Source: a virus
Reading direction: 5' to 3' (one strand)
Length of the DNA: 59,488 nt
IMG/VR virus record: IMGVR_UViG_3300027849_000014
Location: 1-59,488 of that record
Positions 31,901-38,017 of the stretch are shown in pieces; the first letter of the stretch is position 1; every line of letters starts with the position of its first letter. The notes under the pieces are model-generated. The model was not told the DNA's origin. It saw only the letters and a list, made by a program, of their open reading frames with translations, and searched no databases. Position numbers and translations under genes: made by a program.

Positions 31901-33311
31901 CCTCAAGGTATAGTTCGTTTTCTATTTCTCGCTGCTCTTTTGCAACCTGAGAAGCATCGTCTCTAAGCACTCCGCTTACATAATAACCACCGTACAATTC
32001 TTTTTCTTCTGGAGTCAGCTCACTAATTAAATCCCTGCCCAAATCATCTACCTGTTCGTCTAAAAAAATTCTAGTGTCTCTAGCTTTTAGGTACTGCTGA
32101 TACTTATCATCCTCTGCCGTAAAGTTTAAGCCAGCTTCAGAATATAATTGTTTACCTATTACGTTTGTTGCGTGAGTATCTTTCCAAGAACCTTCAGCAA
32201 ACTTAGCTGCTTCTTCTGCAGTTTTAAACTCAAAGACTTCACCTCTTTCTTCAGCTAACTTTTTAGCTTCTTCAAAATCAAGCTCCATCCAGTCCTTAGG
32301 TTTGCTTCCATAAAAACTAGGGTCCTTAGGAAACAGTGTAGGGATAGCATAAAATCTACCATTAGCCTCGTAGTCAGTCATAAGAACTGTAGACTCAGTT
32401 CCGTCTTCGTTTATTCTTGGAGCTACACGTAGATTCTGTGCCTTGTCTGATTGAAAGGCAAGGTCTTCAAGCTCGCTATCTTGGTACTCTTGCTTAGCGT
32501 TGTTGGTTATAAAGTCTTTTAGTTTCTTAGACTCTAGTACTTCAGACGATAACATAAAGGGCTGTAGGTCTATGGTCTCTGTTGCTGTTCCATTAAAGTT
32601 TGAAACAATAATAGCATCCCCCATGCCTGTCTGTTCAAATGTAAATCCGTATTTTAGAAACCTATCTCTTAGTAAAGCAATTGCAGTCTCTTCATCCTGT
32701 TTTATAAGTTCAGTATTAATAACTGAAAGGTCCTGCTGAAAAGCATCGCCTTCTTGTTGAAGTAACAAGCTGTCTTGCCTCTGCTTTGCTTCAAGATTCT
32801 TTTGCTCTTGTTCTTCAGCCAGGAAATTAGCCATGTCCTCAGGCCTCTGCTGCTGGTAAATCTCATTTTCTGCTCTGAATTCTTCAATTGCAGTACCAGC
32901 ACTGTCAATTTCTTGTTGCCTATAAGCGTCCACCTCACTGCTGTCAGGATACATTCCTATAGGCTCCTGCGCTTGTGTGCTGGGAGCTTGAAGAAGTTCC
33001 TCTAGCTCAGCTTCAGTGGGATTTTGTATTGGTGAACCGTCAGTTTCTGACGAATCCAAAGAACCAGCTTCCCCACTGGATTCCGTAACGACTTTTTTTT
33101 TTACTGTAGCTGGAGGCTTTGCTCCAATCAATTCTGCGTAAGCATCCTTTGAGTCGCGATAGCCTGCCTCTACATAAAGGCCGAACATATCGTTCAATGC
33201 TGCAGGATTATTCTTCATTAGCTCTGAAAACTGTTCAAGGGTTCCATCGTATCCCGTGGACACAAACATTCTGTGTGACTGCTCTAACTGCTCTTTATCT
33301 ATGTTTAACAT
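22965..33311 (-). CDS. Giant polyvalent virion protein with zincin metalloprotease motif, 3448 aa
   Basis: This single frame of 10.3 kb takes up about 17 percent of the genome. Visible parts: a charged, Glu/Gln-rich N-terminal third; a glycine-rich hydrophobic stretch (about residues 675-740); a Pro-rich linker (about 1310-1330); a zinc-peptidase motif IHEMGHVW near 2140 followed by EEAMATLIG as a likely third ligand; long coiled-coil segments; and a conserved-looking C-terminus (FNNYNPTQQSRRG near 3174, then FTMFGSTLFLQINKV). This matches phage polyvalent proteins that are packed in the capsid and injected with the DNA, like N4 vRNAP (about 3500 residues) in size. I see no clear RNA-polymerase motifs. 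It closes the late unit after two other internal virion proteins. Confidence 0.8.
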   Translation of the reverse strand: MLNIDKEQLEQSHRMFVSTGYDGTLEQFSELMKNNPAALNDMFGLYVEAGYRDSKDAYAELIGAKPPATVKKKVVTESSGEAGSLDSSETDGSPIQNPTEAELEELLQAPSTQAQEPIGMYPDSSEVDAYRQQEIDSAGTAIEEFRAENEIYQQQRPEDMANFLAEEQEQKNLEAKQRQDSLLLQQEGDAFQQDLSVINTELIKQDEETAIALLRDRFLKYGFTFEQTGMGDAIIVSNFNGTATETIDLQPFMLSSEVLESKKLKDFITNNAKQEYQDSELEDLAFQSDKAQNLRVAPRINEDGTESTVLMTDYEANGRFYAIPTLFPKDPSFYGSKPKDWMELDFEEAKKLAEERGEVFEFKTAEEAAKFAEGSWKDTHATNVIGKQLYSEAGLNFTAEDDKYQQYLKARDTRIFLDEQVDDLGRDLISELTPEEKELYGGYYVSGVLRDDASQVAKEQREIENELYLEVNTEEKIKLREEFDLKTHKKYEALSQKAAKENRQLLFAQDELEVLSLKEFGVPVKDLYNVVPTNETQAELIDDLRIQAKSINVERQHAADLYETSKTFYSAKYDKSITQDMEDGASAVYGELRAGLNDGNASEVILQLSTGMPFDFQNLDINNEEDVKKAAEMISALKGKNQGRKQSRQLSRWNRATGFRESLDAFNANPFETAFVMAINSIGMMLPYGAELVAASTVTGAGTGALIGSAGIVTGPGGVVTTGAGAVFGARQGMKTGMAMTSFAMEYTNEFFAAMEDKGLDVLNPQDVVKAINDPEIWATAKERGIKRGVPIALVDFITAGAAGRVFKVGKTASRTKKVVSQVAERLIVDPATEMLGEGLAQVNVGDELDFKEIAAEGIGGFGNNTSSMIINKVMDIKRLSKIELASKLTEMDFIVQELSQESDTRVSAWTNNMLELGQINADQAQRIQKNLGLSKDADNMLDFGMGKSNEKNKLVKTRLMQLLSAKEEYSADTNRKEIFGQKIKDINAEIAFLIENKKLAPAEIKARIEAVFSPGVETTDTREALSQYVIDGKTYSRTEFLKKLGRMNARQLTQFNGKVANDKEVTKILNEKLDAVQITETEGVDAREQTEDSTGVGEGVSIEETPGVETTETKQLVFKNPDEAAISPEQRDTFGDAHTDKRLPGKAAIKEITDADEQGVATATYVNQDTGVVDAIISSTDKNNFVGYVRVYEDGKATNMFSAKMESTGGAFKNMITSAEATLPDGAEVVETSSISTGGLRSFNKSNMDTKVDSDGNVVTRKTAYNNATKESVAENSETAYNNYSTTELVEAEAELAKIEAAYPGITATIKKKKSPPSPPPRPGEKKVPRKPNTYSIDIDLPVMVKSKASTKTTTDTKTKAETIVAVAPFFDTTIKTVEDAVALRKTKEYQAYKENLTAIGEQLGVEVEIEEGIGGYKNDAGKEIVEISTRVVLKDASIEQAQEYAAISAALAPETQESSIAAEYVEEGSKEHNGNEYVLTVSDSQGVINALEKSGITDFSVNEDTGEVSFINIFEFDNPELQDKIGIFVEELEANNITYDKQSYRPVNSIYVDQGKRKEILRKSASKRSQDRQTGGDLYSTLLKAIENDSKFEGVTTEEYYSGFEELKASETAAAQEVADLEADLESEFENDANVDFKLKEEQSKEGFTDVNEIVEAMSEDTDGAVVEITETNPNAPKIDVQELNERLKENGGRPLPIVTIDVIDGIPTMFSISDQLRTGNVVNPSTGKVIKNLKGGLGFNGVKGHENLAWASIDNNTVKGQISTATKIYNNNKELFKNWWAANPEYNGLVPMSIVKMETDSILSNEAVVRVMADNISSFPKAQRVEALNVFRERLETKKTKLQQAIKDGVGLSGNAVKPSTLKQYAEQIKSIEDVQKMDKSVKAKTIDGLLTPKALKNLKAITSVNVITGNLGYGKPNSPTGKAVKPGTPSNPVAKALLGENPSAESKAKLHLGSITDVLTEPQLKNTPVRSVFTITGIDVLNPGIEKTNHPNYPVGPRGKIIGVIEQPQSVLELFPSAYNNAVLGKANENAGKNRKRSDKKRLSEVIPVQMGMTNREFQGTIVGVTEEGRLLDFMNRSFPFVNISTDQATMNQLLESPDVTAYLRGDTVVYGMTKDGNIFINKDVHDSKSELYNTAIHEMGHVWVKHLSLTPKGKKIYKRGAEIVQQTELYKKLLKRFDGDVNKATEEAMATLIGNRGESVVDASLKQQVKDWITAVWDYVRQEFKLSKDLTTQEIQDLTMDEFLGTAMADIFSGKPVKLTDAQLKTFSTELKEAMLKSDQSMNSIIETGRRNGFSDASIKAVLKGRKFPAADIAAAMEVKVDAFTQLPDAFGRVESGVQDGIKLFSEVREALSNFASKGKTMAEVRQKAMDLMKANPIYQAQPEQTQMELLVDFDKTLNSRSNVTVQKEIAAIKNNLRQRKINEKNLKASQTQLKNFIRKSLPKSKTYTQAQINNLISRVGKSTVDTFQADTEYVMNIVEKQQQKMKKALVKDLLKLVKSKAMTAFTKSGKRRAKGLSKEGQSYFSAVKQVLMADADTLLDIQQKLQTEALEISLIIDKQRREMQRKKRGIKGETLTQKEQALLNLALAFDTFGDVSNMNLEEVQELMQQVKDVRAESIAVFKSRRLARAEANRKMEEEADNQIKDTNPILFDKDGNVLNENERDARKNEILSHFRNFEIGKGLSTLAESMKFTTASEYIKNFKLMLQHLGTLSNTLDRVTRGKDFFTKNVYAALNRMDDINNGGVFQTREKLDNIANTIPGITKGVREIYSKLNTGVHKLKLKRSDTGNEYTDIFSADELMRIYALSLNDIQRAKLEAQGITPEVIENIKGIIGIEAVEFTEKSVDFLSNEYYESVNEVYSYVNDVNLGYVNNYFPTSTLSVNSEKMGKLLDGGDFNGVFNAEAAPAFKERVDTTSDVKLHAGSFTSVLNNHVETMEKYKAYAVGTQRLNNLFKIKSVQALLNSTGVDSAVKRAVNFAINPDAGKDASGTVKFISKLQSKFTGFALAFKAVQIIKQATSFVNAFEDYSYFPEGSKVPRVIRKAVDYPMFMIDGAVNVLSLGKDLVGKKGAIRLAMEISPTFRKRIEQGLEGDVYGLESGAQTFKKKELTGSQRKKIQAKFKTAAAAPTVIGDVLGVMGYMINYKRNIKNGMSKAEALAAFNNYNPTQQSRRGTDKIPLQMNGNAFQRAFTMFGSTLFLQINKVMSSTTNITRSISKGKMPRSKDTRALALNMMVANVLFVGASNIAKFVKGDDEDKEAALKKMGEAMMGLNLIYQLPFVGSAVEGFDVAGRAIAGIKGEEYKQEGLRFSDDVVNPIASVIAKYRKLTKKDVGEVEAALRVITEITIGAQLDPFIGLYNLFGGEDEEMDDATYDVMGISPSYRPKNEGGETYTPMSKTKLKAMFPEMYKDKYGPGGTMEEVEEVKSDIRKMKRDLKKEIYEDF

Positions 33312-33324
33312 GCTTTAATTTTAA

Positions 33325-35259
33325 TTACTTAGTGTTGTAGGCTGAACCAACTCCTTTTCTATCAAGTCTGGTTGTATATGTTGGTGCACCTGAAGCTTTT
33401 CCTCCGTTGTTCTTAATGTATAACGCCTGCTGCACCATAGACTCCTCAGTTCCACTTTGCTTTGTAATGAAGTCTCTTAGCATTTGCATAGAATTACCAC
33501 CCGTTATGTTAATATCTTCAGAGTAAACCGTTATACCTTTAGGGGTTTTGTATTTAACCCTAACGACCTGACCTCTAGTAGCGCCTGTATTGCTTCGTGT
33601 TTCAAGGTTGAATCCAGCTGGCATACTGTCAGTAAACTTAACCACAAAGTTATCGTTAGCATCATCCGCATCGGTTACAGCAGTACTCTTTATGGCAGCT
33701 TCTGTGGTGGTATCAAACTTCGTTTCTAGTATTCTTTTAAAGGCATCACCCTGGCTTTCTGTTGTTGATTGCCCTTGTCTGTTAGCAAAAACGTTTTTAA
33801 TAACACCCTGCGATAGTCTTCTAACACCATCACCTGTACCTCCACCACGACCCATAACAGTCTCTATATCATCTACGCCATGCACAAAGTTACCTAACCT
33901 CGCCCAATCTTCTAGCGTTATATTCTCTGCGTCATAAGGAATAACTTGGTTAAGAGTTGAGTCTTTATAAGTAACCTCAATTTCACCAGTTTTAGTTATG
34001 TCAATAGCTAGTATACTGTCTGAACCATCATTCCTTTTTCCTTTAGCTAAATCAGAGTTTAGTAGGTTAGTTATGGCAGTCCTTTTTTGTTCGTTAGTTC
34101 CATAGTACAACGTGTTCCATGAGCTTACAATTTCATCTTCAGCCTTCTCAATCTTAGTATTATTTTTTGTCGTATCAGTTTTTCTAGGTTCCGTGTAAAC
34201 GCTCTTTGTTTCTTTGTAGTCTAGTTTATTTCTGAAGTTTGTTTGTGCGGTTTTGAATACAGCTGCATTTTGGTCTGTGGTCATATCAACCGTTATTGTT
34301 CCACTTCCATCATCCTTTACTAGAACGTAGTTTTTACCATCCTTCACCTTACCTTTAAGAGCTGGGTCAAGAGTTGGGTAGTATCTGTTTCTGTCTTTAT
34401 CAAACACTAAGCTGTTTGTAAGTATCGACAACGAATGGTATTCGTTACCAGTATAACTCTCAATCATCTCCTTTTCAAACTTCTCAAAATCACTTATTGC
34501 ATCAGTCAGAGCACCGTCTTCGTCACGTCCTCTCTTTGTAGGGTCTAGGAGTGATTCTATAGTTCCTACATAGTTTTCTCCACCTGCATTCCTTATAGCT
34601 GTTGTAAACTCAGCAACATTATCTGCCTCTAGAGTCATTGTTCCATTCAAATCAAACTTATCGTACTGTTGCTTATACCTGTTTCTCATTTGATTAACAG
34701 TCATGTGGTGTTCTGGGCTATTTGATAGCTTTCTTTCGACCCCTTCTCCTACGTAGGTGCCAATACTTACCTGACCGCTTTCCATATTTATAAAAGTTCC
34801 TGCGTTACTAAGATTAGCAAGCCCTTCTATATTCTCCATAAGCATAGACTCAAGTACTTGATTCTCATCATTTTTAAACCTAAGCATTTTTGTATCGTAC
34901 TCCTTTTGGTATTCTTTACTTAATCCAAAAAGGCTGTTAGTGTCGTCCCTTAAATTTTGACGAGCTACAGTATATTGTCTGTCGGACATTATACCATTTT
35001 TAAAAAGCCTATCCTGAATAAGCCTAGCTCTTGATGCGTCTGTTGCATGATTGAGCGCAAAGGTGTTAGCGGTTTTATAGTCGCCAGAAGGAGCCTCATC
35101 CAGTGTAGTCTGATAGTCTATTGAGTCCTGTTCTATTTCGTCTCTTCTGTCCTGTCTATCTTTACCAGCCTTTAAAAGACCATCACTTAGTTCCTTGCCA
35201 ATAGTCTGCCAATCAAGTGCAGTGCTATTTTCTCTCTCTATATATCCGTAGTAGCTCAT
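33325..35259 (-). CDS. Internal virion (ejection) protein, 644 aa
   Basis: The protein is hydrophilic with helical, Lys/Asp/Glu-rich segments (TIGKELSDGLLKAGKDRQDR, then YQKEYDTKMLRFKNDENQV) and no membrane segment. It lies between a gp14-like internal protein and the giant protein, the position of ejected core proteins in podoviruses. The C-terminal 150 residues are more beta-like (VVRVKYKTPKGITVYSEDIN). No family motif is certain; the role rests on composition and location. Confidence 0.6.
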   Translation of the reverse strand: MSYYGYIERENSTALDWQTIGKELSDGLLKAGKDRQDRRDEIEQDSIDYQTTLDEAPSGDYKTANTFALNHATDASRARLIQDRLFKNGIMSDRQYTVARQNLRDDTNSLFGLSKEYQKEYDTKMLRFKNDENQVLESMLMENIEGLANLSNAGTFINMESGQVSIGTYVGEGVERKLSNSPEHHMTVNQMRNRYKQQYDKFDLNGTMTLEADNVAEFTTAIRNAGGENYVGTIESLLDPTKRGRDEDGALTDAISDFEKFEKEMIESYTGNEYHSLSILTNSLVFDKDRNRYYPTLDPALKGKVKDGKNYVLVKDDGSGTITVDMTTDQNAAVFKTAQTNFRNKLDYKETKSVYTEPRKTDTTKNNTKIEKAEDEIVSSWNTLYYGTNEQKRTAITNLLNSDLAKGKRNDGSDSILAIDITKTGEIEVTYKDSTLNQVIPYDAENITLEDWARLGNFVHGVDDIETVMGRGGGTGDGVRRLSQGVIKNVFANRQGQSTTESQGDAFKRILETKFDTTTEAAIKSTAVTDADDANDNFVVKFTDSMPAGFNLETRSNTGATRGQVVRVKYKTPKGITVYSEDINITGGNSMQMLRDFITKQSGTEESMVQQALYIKNNGGKASGAPTYTTRLDRKGVGSAYNTK

Positions 35260-35270
35260 ATATTATAATA

Positions 35271-36170
35271 CTAATTTTTTAATTTCAACTGATACAACAC
35301 CGAGTCTCTTTGCTCTGGGGTAAGCTCCAGCATAAAGTTCTGAAACTCCGCCTGACTCATGTCCGCAATGTCGGTTAAATCTGTTCTAACAGCCTCCACT
35401 AATTTCGTTTGTTCCACACCATTTTCATCTTTAAAAGTTTTACTGACTTGCTTAGCAGGAAGGTTCCCTCCTAGCTCCAACTTACTTATTTCAGTTTGGT
35501 ATTGAGTTTGCATCCCTGGAAGTTTCTGTGTGTTAAATTCTTTTCTGCTTAAGTCAGAATCTCTTCTCTGTTGCCTGGTATATTTCTTTTGTTTTCTTCC
35601 AAGCTCTTTTGCTTCAGAAGATTTTCCGTAGGTGCTTGCTGTTGCCATGTTTGCACCCTGCATTGCAGCGCTTGCAACGCCCTGCATTGCTGCGGCATTA
35701 CCTGCAGCAGCAGAATCTGATAAAGCAGCGGCTGCTTGCTGAGCACCTGCCACCTCTCCAAGCTTTAACTGAATTCCTATGTCATTTTTTCTAGTTTCCT
35801 CATCAGCCTTAAGTCTTTCTAAATCCATCAGCTCTTGTCCCATTGCTGTCCTCTGTCCTCCTGCTGCTTCAGTTACTCCAGCCTGTACCCTGCTGCTTCC
35901 AGCTAGTACTCCACGCTGGTCTCCCTCGCGGACACTATCCATTTCTGTTTTGGCCGCTGTCTTTAACGCATCTGACTCTCTTTCATAGGCCTCTGTCTGA
36001 ATCGAAAGTGCAGCCATCTCGTTTTTAGTTAAAGCTTTCTCAACTTCCTTCATTGCGATATCCGCTGTTAGTTCTGCTGCTTCTGCTGCTCTCTTATCTT
36101 TACCAGCCTGAATAAAACCCATGGCGGTGGTTCCTACTGTTATTGCTAATGCTGCTATTGCTCCTGACAT
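35271..36170 (-). CDS. T7 gp14-like internal virion protein, 299 aa
   Basis: The N-terminus is a short hydrophobic segment (IAALAITVGTTAMGFIQAG), followed by Ala/Glu-rich helices (KRAAEAAELTADIAMKEVEK) and an Ala/Met-rich stretch around residues 150-190. This is the typical layout of internal core proteins of the gp14 type, which leave the head and form part of a channel through the host envelope. Its place immediately before the larger internal proteins agrees. It overlaps the start region of its neighbour at 36155 by 16 bases. Confidence 0.7.
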   Translation of the reverse strand: MSGAIAALAITVGTTAMGFIQAGKDKRAAEAAELTADIAMKEVEKALTKNEMAALSIQTEAYERESDALKTAAKTEMDSVREGDQRGVLAGSSRVQAGVTEAAGGQRTAMGQELMDLERLKADEETRKNDIGIQLKLGEVAGAQQAAAALSDSAAAGNAAAMQGVASAAMQGANMATASTYGKSSEAKELGRKQKKYTRQQRRDSDLSRKEFNTQKLPGMQTQYQTEISKLELGGNLPAKQVSKTFKDENGVEQTKLVEAVRTDLTDIADMSQAEFQNFMLELTPEQRDSVLYQLKLKN

Positions 36171-36682
36171 AATAATTTTTTATTTAGTATAACGTGCTCA
36201 GGAAGTTCTTTATAGTTTTCTGTATAAACCTCTTTCTCAGCTTCCTCTATTGTTGTTGCGTCTGTTCTATAAACACAAACCCAGGTTGTGTCTTCATGGA
36301 TATAAGCAACTCTTTGTGTACCTATATCGGTCATGACCTTCATGGGTCCCTTTATTCTTTTAACCTCTCCTGTGTCTGACACAATAGACATCTCTCCTTT
36401 TAAAAAAAAAGATGGATGACTTTGCTTATGTATAAAGCTAACCACCAGCATACCCTTAGGCATAAATATTTCTCTAGTGTATAACCCGTCTTTCAAGTGA
36501 TGATTAACTGGCATTACCTCATCCATTTCTGGAGTGTGATGCACAACCGAATCCTCATGGGATATAAGTCCCTCCTTAAACAACCTAATGTTTTCCCAAA
36601 GAACACCTCTATGTTTATGAACATGCTCTAGTATATTTTCTGGCTTATTTTTTTTTCTCTTAAACAAACTTAATATACCCAT
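36155..36682 (-). CDS. Cupin-like hypothetical protein, 175 aa
   Basis: A basic start (MGILSLFKRKKNKPE) is followed by a helical part and then a beta-barrel-like region: LYTREIFMPKGMLVVSFIHK, HPSFFLKGEMSIVSD, GPMKVMTDIGTQRVAYIHED and TTWVCVYRTD. This alternation of strands with Gly, Pro and His is what cupin-fold proteins look like, and such proteins occur among virion genes of several marine phages. It may be a structural component or a small binding protein; the metal-binding His pattern is incomplete. A -7 element (TATCTTTG) lies at 36691-36698. Confidence 0.5.
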   Translation of the reverse strand: MGILSLFKRKKNKPENILEHVHKHRGVLWENIRLFKEGLISHEDSVVHHTPEMDEVMPVNHHLKDGLYTREIFMPKGMLVVSFIHKQSHPSFFLKGEMSIVSDTGEVKRIKGPMKVMTDIGTQRVAYIHEDTTWVCVYRTDATTIEEAEKEVYTENYKELPEHVILNKKLLCQEQ

Positions 36683-36690
36683 AGCTTTTA

Positions 36691-36698
36691 CAAAGATA
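36691..36698 (-). promoter_or_regulatory. Possible late -7 element
   Basis: TATCTTTG on the minus strand, nine bases upstream of the cupin-like gene. No TTG lies at the right distance, so it is only a partial promoter. Confidence 0.3.
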
Positions 36699-36704
36699 TG
36701 AATT

Positions 36705-37511
36705 TTATGGGAAACTTTTAAACACTTGACTTTTTACAGCAAACAATTCTGTGGCATTGGTATTGTTGTTTGTTAAAGTGAATTCACAAAAATGACCCAT
36801 CACACCCTGAGACTCTGCTATAGAGTTTTTAATGTATAAGAAATATTCATTATCTGATGGTATAGGTCCTGCTCCTGGAACAACAGTATTAATTACAACC
36901 TTAGACGTTCCATCGTTTAATAGAACAACAGACGTAACTATACCTGCCAGGCTGGGCTGTAGAACCCCTAGAACCTCAACTCCAAAATAAAACGCATCTC
37001 CAATAGACAGCATAGAGTCTATTATAGTTGGGGGAACAAACGTAATCTCTGTCTCTACAAGTCCAACCTGTATACTGTCACTTACACCTATTCCCGTTAG
37101 TGAGCGTAAAGGATATTGGTCTGCGTTTGCTGGAACACTTCCTTCGTTTCTAATGTAAGAGAACCAGTCTCCTTCCTTCTGTTCAAACTCAGAAGAGTTA
37201 ATAAATCCAGTTGTCTGTAAGTCTGTTACAAAAGTTCCTGCCCAAGAATCATCTCCCTCTAGGGCAATTGTTTTAAATTTTTTGTTTTCCAAGGGACCGT
37301 CATTAAATATACTTGTTAGCGTAGACACCCCTTGCTCTCCGTAAAAATTATTTCTTACATCGTTTGTATTGTGCTCGTAAAGGTTACCACCTTTAAAGCT
37401 ATACATAAACTGATTCATTCCTTTTACAATCTCAGGATAGTAAGAATAAAAAGAAGGCCAACCCTTAGAGGATTCGCTGTATGTTAGTGTGTATAAAAAG
37501 TTTTCTTCCAT
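36705..37511 (-). CDS. Structural protein, probable tail component, 268 aa
   Basis: The N-terminal half is aromatic and beta-rich (LYTLTYSESSKGWPSFYSYY, then GGNLYEHNTNDVRNNFYGEQ), and FKTIALEGDDSWAG follows near residue 80. I recall this layout (SKGWPSF, GGNLYEHN, FKTI..EG) from structural proteins of marine phages that follow the stabilisation protein. The C-terminal half is a regular beta domain without catalytic motifs. It is probably part of the tail or its nozzle; the exact position in the particle is not known. Confidence 0.6.
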   Translation of the reverse strand: MEENFLYTLTYSESSKGWPSFYSYYPEIVKGMNQFMYSFKGGNLYEHNTNDVRNNFYGEQGVSTLTSIFNDGPLENKKFKTIALEGDDSWAGTFVTDLQTTGFINSSEFEQKEGDWFSYIRNEGSVPANADQYPLRSLTGIGVSDSIQVGLVETEITFVPPTIIDSMLSIGDAFYFGVEVLGVLQPSLAGIVTSVVLLNDGTSKVVINTVVPGAGPIPSDNEYFLYIKNSIAESQGVMGHFCEFTLTNNNTNATELFAVKSQVFKSFP

Positions 37512-37520
37512 ATTTTTAAA

Positions 37521-38006
37521 TTAAACAGTGTCACATGCATATCCTATTCCACATTCTAGAATATTTACAATGAACTGACCTTCCATCTCTAATATTTTAA
37601 AACTAGTTGAAGGGCTGGAGGTATTCCCTACAAACTCTGATACAGCATAAAAACCATCCTGGCCATCAGGGAGCAGCGGTTCAACTATTTCATCTCCAAG
37701 AACTATTTGAGTATAGCTATTACCAGAAACAGTAGTAAACTCTACGTCTATATCATAATTAGCAGCGAGCTGGCAAAAAGTATTGCAGGGGTCTTCCTCT
37801 ATTAGAACCCTAAAGAAGCTAGGCGGAACACACTCCTCTGGACAATTCTGAGCAGGCTGTAAAACACAGTTAATCAGCTCACGCGCAATGTTCTCGTCAG
37901 AATAAAATCCATCAGGGGCACAGGTATCCATTCCAATATCTGTAAAGATGGCAGTTGATGACGCAAGGTCGGGTCCGTTTAGGTAATATGTTTCAAGCTG
38001 TGGCAT
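37521..38006 (-). CDS. Cysteine-rich structural protein, 161 aa
   Basis: The protein is acidic and contains at least eight cysteines (CAPDGFYSD, CVLQPAQNCPEECVPPSF, CNTFCQLA, CGIGYACDTV), unusual for a cytoplasmically made virion protein. The 1485-residue gene upstream ends with a similar cysteine cluster. The DGFY motif occurs twice, suggesting an internal repeat. It lies among tail genes, so a small tail-associated protein is likely. Confidence 0.55.
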   Translation of the reverse strand: MPQLETYYLNGPDLASSTAIFTDIGMDTCAPDGFYSDENIARELINCVLQPAQNCPEECVPPSFFRVLIEEDPCNTFCQLAANYDIDVEFTTVSGNSYTQIVLGDEIVEPLLPDGQDGFYAVSEFVGNTSSPSTSFKILEMEGQFIVNILECGIGYACDTV

Positions 38007-38017
38007 TATATTTTATT

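Noticed and set aside
22965-33311. Giant protein as an N4-like virion RNA polymerase
   Set aside because: Size and position fit, but I could not find the polymerase A, B or C motifs by eye, so the call was limited to a polyvalent virion protein.
23221-33340. Many open frames opposite the giant gene
   Set aside because: They follow from low stop-codon density on the antisense strand of a long gene and have no start signals or plausible protein composition.
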